This document shows, piece after piece, positions 1 to 7,488 of a DNA stretch of 15,010 bases. The stretch lies in assembly GCA_944393165.1 (NCBI GenBank), contig CALXZF010000079.1:1-15010 (forward strand). The letters run 5' to 3'. A program made the position numbers and the translations under genes. The notes beneath the pieces are model-generated. The model had not been told where the DNA came from, ran no database searches, and saw nothing but the letters and a program-made list of their open reading frames with translations. Position 1 is the stretch's first letter; each line of letters begins with the position of its first letter. The stretch is from an uncultured Clostridia bacterium. GTDB taxonomy: Bacteria; Bacillota_A; Clostridia; TANB77; CAG-508.

Positions 1-1107
1 TGTAACTACTACATCTAGTCCATTTTTTAGTCCTGCTAAATAGTCTTCTTTACCATATCCAGGAGCTGTATGAACTGTACCAGTACCTTCTGTTAATTGT
101 ACATCTACTGTATCTTCACTACCCAAAATAACAACTGAATCTCTGTCTAAGAATGGATGCTTGCATAATACTCCCTCTAGCTCTTTTCCTTTTAGTTTTT
201 GCACTTCTGTATATTTTTCGATTCCTGCAGTTTTCATAACCTTTTCTACAAGCTCACTTGCAATAATATATCTTTCTGTTTCTTGGCTGCTAGCTAAATC
301 ATTGTTATCACTTTTCTTGACTTCCACAATGCTGTAGTCAAAATCTCCTCCCACAGTAATTGCAAGGTTTCCTGGTAATGTCCAAGGTGTTGTTGTCCAT
401 ATTACTAAAAAAGTATCTTTTTCATCAAATTTTCCTTTTGAATCTCTTAATGGGAATTTTACATAAATTGATGCTCCAGTAACATCTTTGTACTCAATTT
501 CTGCTTCTGCCAAAGCTGTTTCGCAATCAGTACACCAGTAAACCGGTTTCAATCCTTTATATATATATCCTTTTTTGTACATATCTCCAAATACACCAAT
601 TTGTCTAGCTTCCATTTTTGGATCATATGTTACATATGGATGCTCCCAATCACCTAAAACTCCAAGTCTTTTAAATCCTTCTGTTTGAACTTCCTTATAT
701 GTGCTTGTGAATTCCTTACATGTGTCTCTAAACTTAGTAACAGGGATTTTATTTCTGTCTAGTCCTAATTTTTCTATAGCCTTTTTCTCAGTTGGCATAC
801 CATGTGTATCATATCCTGGTATATATGGTGCATAAAATCCTTTTAAAGATTTATATCTTACAATAGTATCTTTTAGAATTTTATTTAAGGCATGTCCAGC
901 ATGAATTTCTCCATTCGCATATGGAGGACCGTCATGTAATACAAATGTTTTATGCCCTTCATTTTTCTTTAATATTTTTTCATATAACCCATTTTCAAAA
1001 ATATCTTTTTGAATTTGAGGCTCCCTCTCTGGCAAATTTGCTCTCATTGGAAAATCTGTTGAAGGCAAATTAAGTGTTTTTCCATAATCCTTTTTTTCTT
1101 CACTCAT
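1..1107 (-). CDS. ileS: Isoleucyl-tRNA synthetase, N-terminal 369 residues (runs off the left edge)
   Basis: This enzyme charges tRNA-Ile with isoleucine in the cytoplasm. The frame is open from an ATG at 1107 to the window edge, so about the last 60 percent, including the KMSKS loop and anticodon-binding domain, is missing. Seen in the sequence: the class I signature region PPYANGEIHAGHALNK with HAGH at residues 69-72, the motif PVYWCTDCETALAEAEIEY with a C-x2-C pair at 192/195, the editing-domain segment WTTTPWTLPGNLA, and GTGTVHTAPGYGKEDY near the edge. The ribosome site AAGGAGGAG lies 6 nt before the ATG, which fixes the start. Upstream is an isoleucine T-box leader. The residue between the two histidines of the class I signature is Ala, where Ile, Met or Leu is usual; otherwise the protein looks normal. 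Family identity is secure. Confidence 0.97.
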   Translation of the reverse strand, partial: MSEEKKDYGKTLNLPSTDFPMRANLPEREPQIQKDIFENGLYEKILKKNEGHKTFVLHDGPPYANGEIHAGHALNKILKDTIVRYKSLKGFYAPYIPGYDTHGMPTEKKAIEKLGLDRNKIPVTKFRDTCKEFTSTYKEVQTEGFKRLGVLGDWEHPYVTYDPKMEARQIGVFGDMYKKGYIYKGLKPVYWCTDCETALAEAEIEYKDVTGASIYVKFPLRDSKGKFDEKDTFLVIWTTTPWTLPGNLAITVGGDFDYSIVEVKKSDNNDLASSQETERYIIASELVEKVMKTAGIEKYTEVQKLKGKELEGVLCKHPFLDRDSVVILGSEDTVDVQLTEGTGTVHTAPGYGKEDYLAGLKNGLDVVVT

Positions 1108-1147
1108 GAATAACTCCTCCTTGTAATATTTTTTATTTATATAGCAT

Positions 1148-1177
1148 GAACAAATGGCGAGCTAAGCCTATTTGTTC
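1148..1177 (-). other. Hairpin in the ileS leader between T-box terminator and ribosome site
   Basis: Seen: an 8 bp perfect stem GAACAAAT/ATTTGTTC, continued by GGC/GCC with a one-base bulge on one side. It lies in the transcript after the T-box terminator and about 25 nt before the AAGGAGG site. No U-tract follows, so it is not an intrinsic terminator. It could stabilise or mark a cleaved ileS mRNA 5' end; that role is inference. Confidence 0.45.
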
Positions 1178-1224
1178 TTTAACAATAGAAACTTAATAAA
1201 ATTCTATTATTATGCATATTATAC

Positions 1225-1259
1225 AAAAAAGCCACTTCGTTCTAGGACGAAATAGCTTT
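1225..1259 (-). terminator. Intrinsic terminator of the ileS T-box
   Basis: On the minus strand a 13 bp stem (1259-1247 with 1240-1228), fully paired if two G-U wobbles are counted, has a 6 nt loop and runs into a U-tract. It lies directly downstream of the conserved T-box sequence, as required for the competing terminator conformation. The wobbles pair only in minus-strand RNA, which supports the orientation. Confidence 0.9.
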
Positions 1260-1525
1260 TAATTTCCGCGGTACCACCTATTTTAAAAGAATTTATATCT
1301 ACCTTTGTTCTGTTCTTGATTGCTCATACTTAGAACAAAAAATTTCTTTTCTCTCTATTTTCTTTAACGCAGAAATACGACTTAACCTACTTAAATATAA
1401 TTTTGTTCAGTAAAGCAACTAAAAGGTGATAATAAATATATTTTTATCTACCAAATCTCAGCTTACATGGCTCTCTGTATGACAGTTTATATATTTACCT
1501 TGTCCTTTATTTCAGTTTTTAAATT
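1225..1525 (-). promoter_or_regulatory. T-box riboswitch (tRNA-Ile sensing leader of ileS)
   Basis: T-box leaders bind uncharged tRNA and switch a terminator to an antiterminator. Seen here: the conserved 14 nt T-box core AGGTGGTACCGCG at 1279-1267 just before the terminator, the Stem I AGAGAG element followed by the GCTGAGA-type distal loop at about 1450-1475, and a specifier candidate ATC (Ile) at 1430-1428, followed by the usual purine and ACC. The specifier codon agrees with the downstream gene, so the leader should raise ileS transcription when tRNA-Ile is uncharged. The exact 5' end is inferred from the upstream promoter. Confidence 0.93.
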
Positions 1526-1530
1526 TGACA

Positions 1531-1558
1531 TTAATATGTTACCATAAATACATGTAAA
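1531..1558 (-). promoter_or_regulatory. Probable promoter of the T-box/ileS transcript
   Basis: On the minus strand a -35 like TTTACA (1558-1553) is separated by 16 nt from a -10 like TATTAA (1536-1531). It stands just upstream of the first T-box structure, where a sigma-A start would be expected. Both hexamers deviate from consensus, so the assignment rests mostly on position. Confidence 0.55.
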
Positions 1559-1705
1559 ATTCAAGTAGTGAAGTTAATTTTTTTGTCACAATGAGGGCAG
1601 GCGTTGTTGTATCATGTTTTTTAACATATTTCAACATAAATCGTTCGACCTTTTTTCGACATTTTATGCTGAAGCACACCCTTCTATGCATAAATCATAA
1701 GATAA

Positions 1706-1801
1706 GGTATGTCCCTTTTTGCCGAGAACTTGGACAAAAATGAGTGTCCCCTTTGGCCAAATTCAGCACCGTGAACAAATTTGAGTGTCCCTTTTGTTCA
1801 C
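1706..1801. repeat. Cluster of short palindromes with repeated TGTCCC core (REP-like)
   Basis: Three copies of a TGTCCC-plus-T-run core start at 1710, 1745 and 1786; the last two share TGAGTGTCCC. Each sits beside an inverted repeat: GGACA/TGTCC (1732-1736 with 1745-1749), the perfect 10 bp palindrome TTTGGCCAAA (1752-1761), and a 9 bp stem GTGAACAAA/TTTGTTCAC (1771-1779 with 1793-1801). The last stem abuts the stop codon of the TraX-like gene. Firmicute REP-type repeats linked to Y1 (RAYT) transposases often carry GGGACA-type runs, so a REP origin is plausible, but no transposase is in the window. The rest of the gap (about 1560-1705) shows nothing coding. Confidence 0.55.
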
Positions 1802-2541
1802 TAGTTGAAAATTAAAGCTAATATTAATAGGTGTACTGGATAGAAAATATAAAGTAAATATTTTATTTTCGGTCCTTGTTTTCCGTTATATGCATCAATA
1901 AAAATTATAGGTAAAAATGTAAATAAAGTTACCAAAATGTATATAATATTGAAATTTGTCTGCATGATTGATTCAATATATTTTAATATGCAAAGCGCCA
2001 AAAATGCTAATGTTGAAATAATTTTTTTATTTTTAAATATATAAAACATAAATACTATGATTACGCCCCAATATCCATAATCTGTATGGAGTATCTCTGC
2101 TATATATGCTAATAATCCAACAATAAGTAATCCTAATCCTATGCCGATTATTTTCATGAATGAATTCTTATTTTTCTTTGAAATACCATTCATAGAAGTA
2201 TTTGAATTAAAAATTTTTGTTGTATAATCATATAAATAGATTGCTATTAGCCCCAAAAGTAATGTAAAAAATACATTTAAAGAAAATGGGCTTGAATGCA
2301 TAACATTTACCATGAATAATGAAAATGGTATTTGCGAAATTAGCGCAAACAATGAAATTCTTAAAAAATATTTCTTTATGTTGCTAGTATGTATATATCC
2401 TTCACTTATTTGGAAGGCAAATATAGGAAATGCACATCTTCCTATTAAATTTAAGAAACTAAAATGTCCCAAATATGCATTTCCCAAATGGTCGCAAAAC
2501 ATACATATTAAAGCTATTATTTTTAATGCAAAGCTAGTCAC
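1801..2541 (-). CDS. TraX-family integral membrane protein
   Basis: A 246-residue polytopic membrane protein. The N-terminal block (LKIIALICMFCDHLG, then LIGRCAFPIFAFQISEGY, then YFLRISLFALISQIPF) matches the TraX family, named after the F-plasmid pilin acetyltransferase but common on chromosomes of Firmicutes, where the role is unknown. About seven hydrophobic stretches are visible, so it acts in the cell membrane. The start is GTG at 2541, preceded at 7 nt by AGGGGTG. The gene follows ctpA by 56 bp on the same strand, so co-transcription is likely. No conjugation genes are nearby, so a link to pilus acetylation is not supported; transfer of an acyl group to an envelope component is a family-based guess. 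Its stop codon touches the palindrome cluster. Confidence 0.85.
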   Translation of the reverse strand: MTSFALKIIALICMFCDHLGNAYLGHFSFLNLIGRCAFPIFAFQISEGYIHTSNIKKYFLRISLFALISQIPFSLFMVNVMHSSPFSLNVFFTLLLGLIAIYLYDYTTKIFNSNTSMNGISKKNKNSFMKIIGIGLGLLIVGLLAYIAEILHTDYGYWGVIIVFMFYIFKNKKIISTLAFLALCILKYIESIMQTNFNIIYILVTLFTFLPIIFIDAYNGKQGPKIKYLLYIFYPVHLLILALIFN

Positions 2542-2597
2542 CGATTTTCACCCCTATATATTTTTATGCTTTTATGCCTATTTTCTTTTTTACTTCT

Positions 2598-3800
2598 TTA
2601 TTTTGTTAATTCTTCTATTGCCCTCTGTAATTGTGTGTCATTTTCATCTGTAAGCTCTTCTATATCCTCTGGTAATTCTACAACAATATTAGGTTCTATT
2701 CCTACTTTATTTATCTTGTTTCTATTTGGTGTACAGTATTCTTCTGTGGTTGTTTTTAAACCGCTTCCGTCAGTTAATCTCATAAGAGTTTGTATTACAC
2801 CTTTTCCATATGTTTGTGTTCCAATTATTGTTGCTTTATTGTGGTCTTTCAATGCTCCTGCCATTATCTCAGATGCACTAGCTGAATTTCCATTTACCAA
2901 AACAACTATTGGCATATTTATTATTGGTTCTTCTTCAGATTTTGTTATTGTTTCTTTTCCGTCTTTATCTGTTTCTATTAACAAAGTACTATCTTTGTCA
3001 CAAATCATTTCTAGTATATCTATTGCTTCGTCTACAACTCCTCCGCCGTTTCCACGCAAGTCTATAATTAAAGACTGAGCTCCTTGTGACTCAAGGTTTT
3101 GATAGTTTTCTTTAAACTCTTCTGCAACCCCTCCGTCAAAATCTAAAATTTGGATATATGCAATATTATTGTCCAACATTCTTGATTCAATATGACTTAC
3201 TTCTATTCTCTTTCTTTCTACTTCAACTTCAAATTCTTCATCATCTCTTCTAATTCCGAGTTTAACTTTTGTTCCTTCTTCTCCTTTGATTTTATTAGAC
3301 ATAGTTTCCACATTTTCAGCTGTAACTTCTTCGTCTTCTACTTTATATATAATATCGCCTTCTTTTATGCCGGCTTGTTCTGCTGGTGAACCTTCCATTG
3401 GCTCAATAACTGTGATTGTTCCTTCTTCATAGTTTACAACCATGTATATTCCAATACCTACATAATTCCCCATTGCTGTATCATATTCTTGTTGCATTTC
3501 TTCTGGTGTATAATATACAGTATATTCGTCGCCAACACCTGCTACATAACCCTTAATAGCCATTTGTAGCATTTCTTCATCATCAAGTTCTCCTATATAT
3601 TCATTTTCTAATATGGTTCTAATTGATGCAAGTGTAGTCTCTATTCCTGTTGTGCCGTCACCTTCCGCAATACTTTTTAAGCTTGAAGATGATGTTATTT
3701 TCTCACTTACAACTATTGCTGTAACTATAGAAGATATTAAAGCTGTAATAACTATTAGCATTATTACATTATAAATTTTCTGTCCTTTACTCGTATTCAT
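2598..3800 (-). CDS. ctpA: S41 C-terminal processing peptidase with PDZ domain
   Basis: A membrane-anchored serine protease of the CtpA/Prc group, 400 residues, facing the outside. An uncleaved-looking signal anchor lies at residues 10-32, a short helical lead to about 110, a PDZ domain at about 112-195 (GIGIYMVVNYEEGTITVI, SPAEQAGIKEGD), and the protease domain at about 205-375. By alignment with E. coli Prc (S430, D441, K455, same spacings) the nucleophile is Ser308 within NSASASE, with Asp319 and the general base Lys333 in TYGKG. All catalytic residues are intact. The ribosome site AAAGGA lies 12 nt before the ATG, rather far. In Firmicutes S41 proteases often stand beside ftsEX and M23 hydrolases, as here, which suggests trimming or turnover of envelope proteins; the substrate is unknown. 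Confidence 0.95.
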   Translation of the reverse strand: MNTSKGQKIYNVIMLIVITALISSIVTAIVVSEKITSSSSLKSIAEGDGTTGIETTLASIRTILENEYIGELDDEEMLQMAIKGYVAGVGDEYTVYYTPEEMQQEYDTAMGNYVGIGIYMVVNYEEGTITVIEPMEGSPAEQAGIKEGDIIYKVEDEEVTAENVETMSNKIKGEEGTKVKLGIRRDDEEFEVEVERKRIEVSHIESRMLDNNIAYIQILDFDGGVAEEFKENYQNLESQGAQSLIIDLRGNGGGVVDEAIDILEMICDKDSTLLIETDKDGKETITKSEEEPIINMPIVVLVNGNSASASEIMAGALKDHNKATIIGTQTYGKGVIQTLMRLTDGSGLKTTTEEYCTPNRNKINKVGIEPNIVVELPEDIEELTDENDTQLQRAIEELTK

Positions 3801-3880
3801 TATTTTATCAAGTCCTTTCTTAATCCTCTCTTACTTCCTTATTATATTATGTTACGATTTACAACCTGATGCTAATATAA

Positions 3881-4016
3881 AAAGGAGTATATATTTTTTA
3901 TTTCTGTTTGAGTGCTGAAGGTGGGTTACAAACTGTTATTCGAAAAGAATTTAAGCATTTACAGTTTGTACGATGTAGGGAGCCGAAAACAGAAAACACA
4001 AAATATACACTCCTTT
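3881..4016. repeat. Intergenic hairpin element, copy 1 (136 bp)
   Basis: Between the first M23 gene and ctpA lies a long imperfect inverted repeat. Outer arms 3881-3897 and 4000-4016 pair at 16 of 17 positions, a second stem pairs TTTCTGTTT (3901-3909) with AAACAGAAA (3987-3995), and an inner 9 bp stem pairs ACAAACTGT (3928-3936) with ACAGTTTGT (3961-3969). The segments between stems are G-rich and unpaired: AAGGTGGG on one side, GTAGGG on the other. The same blocks in the same order recur on the minus strand of 8377-8566. It starts about 15 bp past the M23 stop codon. No ORF fits. It may act as a terminator, but no T-tract follows the arms. Confidence 0.8.
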
Positions 4017-4031
4017 GCAACTATTCATATT

Positions 4032-5216
4032 TTATGGTGCTTTTACAAAGTTCAATGGGTTTGCATATTCTCCATTTACTCTAACTTCAAAATGTAAATG
4101 AGGTCCTGTCGAATTTCCTGTTGAACCAACTTCCATTATGGTGTCTCCTTGTTTTACTTCTGTATTTACGGATGTTAAAATCTTATTTCCATGTCCATAA
4201 AGTGTAACAATTCCATTTCCATGATTTATCATTACGCAATTGCCATAACCGCCAAGCCAACCCGCATATGATACAACTCCGTCTGCAGCAGCAACAACTG
4301 GTGTTCCTAAAGGAGCATTGCCTATATCCAATCCAGTATGCTCTTTTACAACACCTTGTATTGGATGTTCTCTTACTCCATAACCAGATGTAATTACTGT
4401 TCCACTAATTGCAACTGGCCATAACATTTCTCCTCCTGTGTATTGAATATCTGGAGAAAATCCATTTGTTGCTAACATTATTTGCTCTTCTATTTCTTGT
4501 TGTTCTTTTTTATATGCAGTAATTTGCTCTTGAAGTACTTTCTCTCCTTCTGATAAATCATTTATATAACTTTGTTGCAATGTTTTCATATTGCTTAATA
4601 CTATTGATGTTTGCTCACTTCTTGATTTAATAATTTTAATTTCTGCTTGTTCATTTTCTAATTTTTGTCTTGTTGTTTCAATATTGTTTTTCTCTTCTTC
4701 TATTTGATTTATTAATATACCGTCATATTCTGCTATTTCTTGTATAATATAATATTTAGATATAAAATCCGTAACACTTTTAGATTTTAACAATACATCA
4801 AGATATTGTGTGTCTCCAGCTTCATATATTGCGACTAATCTTTTAGCAAGTAAATCACTTTTTTCTTGATAGTTTTGTGAAGCTATTTGTATTTTTTGAT
4901 TTGCTTCATCTATTGATGCTTGAAGAGCATCCATTTTTTGTCCTAGTTCTTCAATTTCATTTTCATATTGCATTATTTTATCTTCAGTCTCTTGCACTTT
5001 TAACATTGTTGATGAAAGTTCATCTTGAACATATTCTAGTTTTGTATTTGTCTCTTCTATTTTGTTTTCTACTTCTTCTTTCTGTGCTTCTAAATCGACT
5101 TCATTTACTACACTATTTGTAATTTCATTTGTAAGAGAATTCTCAGCAAATACAAATGTACAAAAATACTGCAATACTAAAAAAATTAATATAATAGAAA
5201 TTACTTTTTTCTTCAT
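4032..5216 (-). CDS. Coiled-coil M23 (LytM) peptidoglycan endopeptidase, FtsEX-linked, paralog A
   Basis: A secreted murein endopeptidase of the EnvC/PcsB/CwlO-like architecture, 394 residues from the ATG at 5216. A signal peptide occupies about residues 1-25 (KKKVISIILIFLVLQYF, ending near FVFAEN). A long coiled coil spans about 40-248, interrupted by the conserved RLVAIYEAGDTQYLDVLL region. The LytM domain covers about 263-392, with zinc ligands and catalytic residues His293-x3-Asp297 (HTGLD) and His373-x-His375 (HLHFEV), plus NHGNG and YGHGN motifs. All are present, so the domain should be active. An upstream TTG at 5225 is only 3 nt from the AAAAGGA site, so the ATG (12 nt) is preferred. 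It is last of the ftsE-ftsX-M23-M23 set. In relatives the coiled coil contacts FtsX, which couples hydrolysis to ATP use. Confidence 0.93.
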   Translation of the reverse strand: MKKKVISIILIFLVLQYFCTFVFAENSLTNEITNSVVNEVDLEAQKEEVENKIEETNTKLEYVQDELSSTMLKVQETEDKIMQYENEIEELGQKMDALQASIDEANQKIQIASQNYQEKSDLLAKRLVAIYEAGDTQYLDVLLKSKSVTDFISKYYIIQEIAEYDGILINQIEEEKNNIETTRQKLENEQAEIKIIKSRSEQTSIVLSNMKTLQQSYINDLSEGEKVLQEQITAYKKEQQEIEEQIMLATNGFSPDIQYTGGEMLWPVAISGTVITSGYGVREHPIQGVVKEHTGLDIGNAPLGTPVVAAADGVVSYAGWLGGYGNCVMINHGNGIVTLYGHGNKILTSVNTEVKQGDTIMEVGSTGNSTGPHLHFEVRVNGEYANPLNFVKAP

Positions 5217-5275
5217 ATTTGCCAATCATCCTTTTATTAGATTTAGGTTTTTTGGAAGTACCTATAAACCTATAT

Positions 5276-5316
5276 GCCTCATAGGCAAGCCAATCTTGTT
5301 AGCTTACCTATGAGCC
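5276..5316. repeat. Hairpin between the two M23 genes
   Basis: Arms 5276-5290 and 5302-5316 pair over 13 of 15 positions in plus-strand RNA and 14 of 15 (one G-U wobble) in minus-strand RNA, with an 11 nt loop. CCTAT motifs recur around it (5261, 5269, 5307, 5315). The T-rich run lies on the plus-strand side, where there is no gene. In the direction of the operon no U-tract follows, so it is not a standard terminator for paralog B. It may be an intercistronic processing or mRNA-stability hairpin that sets unequal levels of the two hydrolases. Confidence 0.6.
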
Positions 5317-5338
5317 TATTTTATTTTTATGTAATATT

Positions 5339-6529
5339 TTAATAATATATCAAGCTTGGGTGACTTGTATATTGTAGTGGGTCAACTCTATATGAATTTG
5401 CTGTTCCACCTATGTATACTTCATAATGTAAATGAGGTCCTGTTGATATTCCTGTATTTCCAGATACAGCAATTTGTTGTCCTCTTGATACAGTTTGTCC
5501 TGCACTTACATTAAATGATGATAAATGACCAAATCCAGTGTAATATCCGTCACCATGGTCTATCATAACATAATTTCCATATCCAGAAAGACTTCTTGCA
5601 ATTATTACTTTTCCCGCTGCTGGTGCATATACAGGTGTGTATCTTACTGCAATATCTATTGCGCCATGGTTACTAGAAGCTCCTGCTGTTGGCGCATCTC
5701 TATATCCAAATACAGATGTTATAATATTGTAGTTTGCAGCAGAATAGCTTATTGGCCAATCAAACATTCCTTCAAAGCTACCACTGTATCCGCCACCTGA
5801 ATTATTTGCAGATGCGATTGCTGCTTCTATTTCATCTTGTGCATCTTGTATTGCAGCTTCGAATTCATCTATTTGTGATTGTAATTCATCTTCTTGTGCT
5901 GCCAAACTATTTACCTTAGATTGTTTTTCAGCTCTTGCAGTTTCTAGGCTTTTATTTTTTTGTTCCACTTCTTTCTTAGATTCATCTACTTCATTTTTTT
6001 CTTTTTCTAATTGTTGTTTTTTAGTTTCTGTCTCAGCTTGTTTTTCTTTTATTGAATCTATAACAGCTTGATCTGCTTCTGCCATTTCTTCTATTCTATA
6101 ATAGTTAGAAATTAAAGTTGTAATATCTTCAGATGATAGTAATACATCCAAATATGTAGTTTGCCCTTTTTCATACATTGCAACTAATCTATCTAACAAT
6201 AGTTGTTCTTTTTCTTTTGTCTCTTTTTCTAATTGCTCTATTTCTTTTTCTGTGCTGTCAATAGAAGTTTCTAATGAATCTATTTTATCATTTAATTCTG
6301 ATATTTGAGATTCATATTCCGCTATTTGAGCTGTTAAATCAATTACTTCGTCCATTACAGATTCTCTTTCTGCACTTACAGCCTCTTTTTGATCCTGAAC
6401 TTCTTGCTTTTGACTTTCTAATTCATCTTTTTTGTCTTCCAGTTCAGAAACACTTGCTGCAATCGCTGGAATTGTATAAACACACATAAACACACATACC
6501 AGCACTACTGCCAAAAATTTTTTCATCAT
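5339..6529 (-). CDS. Coiled-coil M23 (LytM) peptidoglycan endopeptidase, FtsEX-linked, paralog B
   Basis: Second secreted hydrolase of the same build, 396 residues from the ATG at 6529. The signal peptide is about residues 1-26 (cleavage near AIAASV). A very acidic/lysine-rich coiled coil runs from about 27 to 240 with the shared RLVAMYEKGQTTYLDVLL segment; a Ser/Gly-rich linker lies near 241-252. The LytM domain follows, with His288-x3-Asp292 (HGAID) and His366-x-His368 (HLHYEV) intact, plus DHGDG and FGHLS. The AAAGGAGA site 8 nt upstream fixes the ATG; an in-frame TTG two codons earlier is too close to it. It follows ftsX by 50 bp, so it is the direct FtsX partner candidate. It resembles paralog A along the whole length but differs at the loops around the active site, so the two may cut or localise differently (inference). 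Confidence 0.94.
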   Translation of the reverse strand: MMKKFLAVVLVCVFMCVYTIPAIAASVSELEDKKDELESQKQEVQDQKEAVSAERESVMDEVIDLTAQIAEYESQISELNDKIDSLETSIDSTEKEIEQLEKETKEKEQLLLDRLVAMYEKGQTTYLDVLLSSEDITTLISNYYRIEEMAEADQAVIDSIKEKQAETETKKQQLEKEKNEVDESKKEVEQKNKSLETARAEKQSKVNSLAAQEDELQSQIDEFEAAIQDAQDEIEAAIASANNSGGGYSGSFEGMFDWPISYSAANYNIITSVFGYRDAPTAGASSNHGAIDIAVRYTPVYAPAAGKVIIARSLSGYGNYVMIDHGDGYYTGFGHLSSFNVSAGQTVSRGQQIAVSGNTGISTGPHLHYEVYIGGTANSYRVDPLQYTSHPSLIYY

Positions 6530-6579
6530 ATGCAATCTCTCCTTTATTTTTTATCTAAAATTTGTTTATTATACATTTT

Positions 6580-7488
6580 TTAAACTTCCAAATATTTCTT
6601 CATTGAAATAGCACTACCAATAGCACCAATTCCCATTCCCATTATAATGTAAACTGTAAGTAGCATAGAAAGCATGTCAGAGAAACTTAATAAGCCAAGT
6701 CCCATTGTTACCATTGTTCCATTTTGTGCAATTCCGTCAGCTATAAAATTATATGTAAATCCAAGTATTACAACTGTAATTAATGCTGATACAATTCCTA
6801 TTATAATACCTTCTACCATAAATGGCCACCTGATAAATCCATTTGTTGCTCCAACATATTTCATAATTGAAATTTCTTTTCTTCTTGCATGAACTGTAAG
6901 TTTTATTGTGTTTGCAATAATAAATAATGAAATTAATATTAATAATATTAAAATAACTCCTGTTGCAGTTCTAATTCCATTTGCAATATCTACTAATCTA
7001 TTTATTGTTTCATTTCCAACTTGTATACTTGCTACATTTTCATATGTATAAATTTGATTTTTAACTTCATCACTCTTAGTCAAATCTGTTAAAGTAATAA
7101 CATATGATGCTTTAAATGGATTATCTTCACCTGAGTAAGGGTCAAGAAGTGCTGAATCTTCTCCAAGCCATTCTTTCATTTCATTTAAAGCTTGTTCTTG
7201 AGAAACATATTCTGTAGTATTTACATATTGTGTATCTCTTATTTTGTTTCCTAGCTCTGTTTCTTGTTCTGGTGTTGCATCTGGATTAATAAATATTTGC
7301 ATTGCTTGATCTGATTGAACTTGTTCAATTATATAATTTACATTTTCTCCAATTAAGAAAAATATTCCAAATATAAACATTGTTGCACACATTATAATAA
7401 TTGAAGCAGCTGTAGATTTTTTGTTCTTAAAAAAGTTTCTAAAACCTTCCCCTATTAAATAACCAAAAATACTATATCTCACTATCAT
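6580..7488 (-). CDS. ftsX: Cell-division ABC permease-like protein FtsX
   Basis: Membrane partner of FtsE that passes ATP-driven conformational change to an outside peptidoglycan hydrolase. Starting at the ATG at 7488 it has 302 residues: a cytoplasmic lead (RYSIFGYLIGEGFRNFFKN), TM1 at about 27-48, a large extracellular domain at about 49-160, and three TM segments in the C-terminal half with the FtsX/MacB-type motif ARRKEISIMKYVGATNGFI on the cytoplasmic loop. Length and topology are typical. The start is uncertain: an ATG at 7506, the ATG at 7488 and a GTG at 7482 are all possible; AAGGTGG just upstream suits the GTG best by spacing and the ATG at 7488 tightly. In each case the gene overlaps the end of ftsE, indicating translational coupling. 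It leads directly into the two M23 genes. Confidence 0.95.
   Translation of the reverse strand: MIVRYSIFGYLIGEGFRNFFKNKKSTAASIIIMCATMFIFGIFFLIGENVNYIIEQVQSDQAMQIFINPDATPEQETELGNKIRDTQYVNTTEYVSQEQALNEMKEWLGEDSALLDPYSGEDNPFKASYVITLTDLTKSDEVKNQIYTYENVASIQVGNETINRLVDIANGIRTATGVILILLILISLFIIANTIKLTVHARRKEISIMKYVGATNGFIRWPFMVEGIIIGIVSALITVVILGFTYNFIADGIAQNGTMVTMGLGLLSFSDMLSMLLTVYIIMGMGIGAIGSAISMKKYLEV

Noticed and set aside
1706..1801. CRISPR-like array
   Set aside because: Only three short cores with unequal spacing (35 and 41 bp) and no shared full-length repeat; no cas gene in the window.
1801..2541. Conjugation locus suggested by the TraX name
   Set aside because: No other transfer genes nearby; chromosomal TraX-family genes are common and unrelated to plasmids.
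2566..3078. 170-codon open frame on the plus strand
   Set aside because: Antisense to the catalytic half of ctpA, with low-complexity Ser/Ile/Phe composition and no ribosome site.
3912..4097. 61-codon plus-strand frame through the first hairpin element
   Set aside because: It crosses the inverted repeat and enters the M23 gene in antisense. The conserved blocks of the two elements do not keep a common reading frame.
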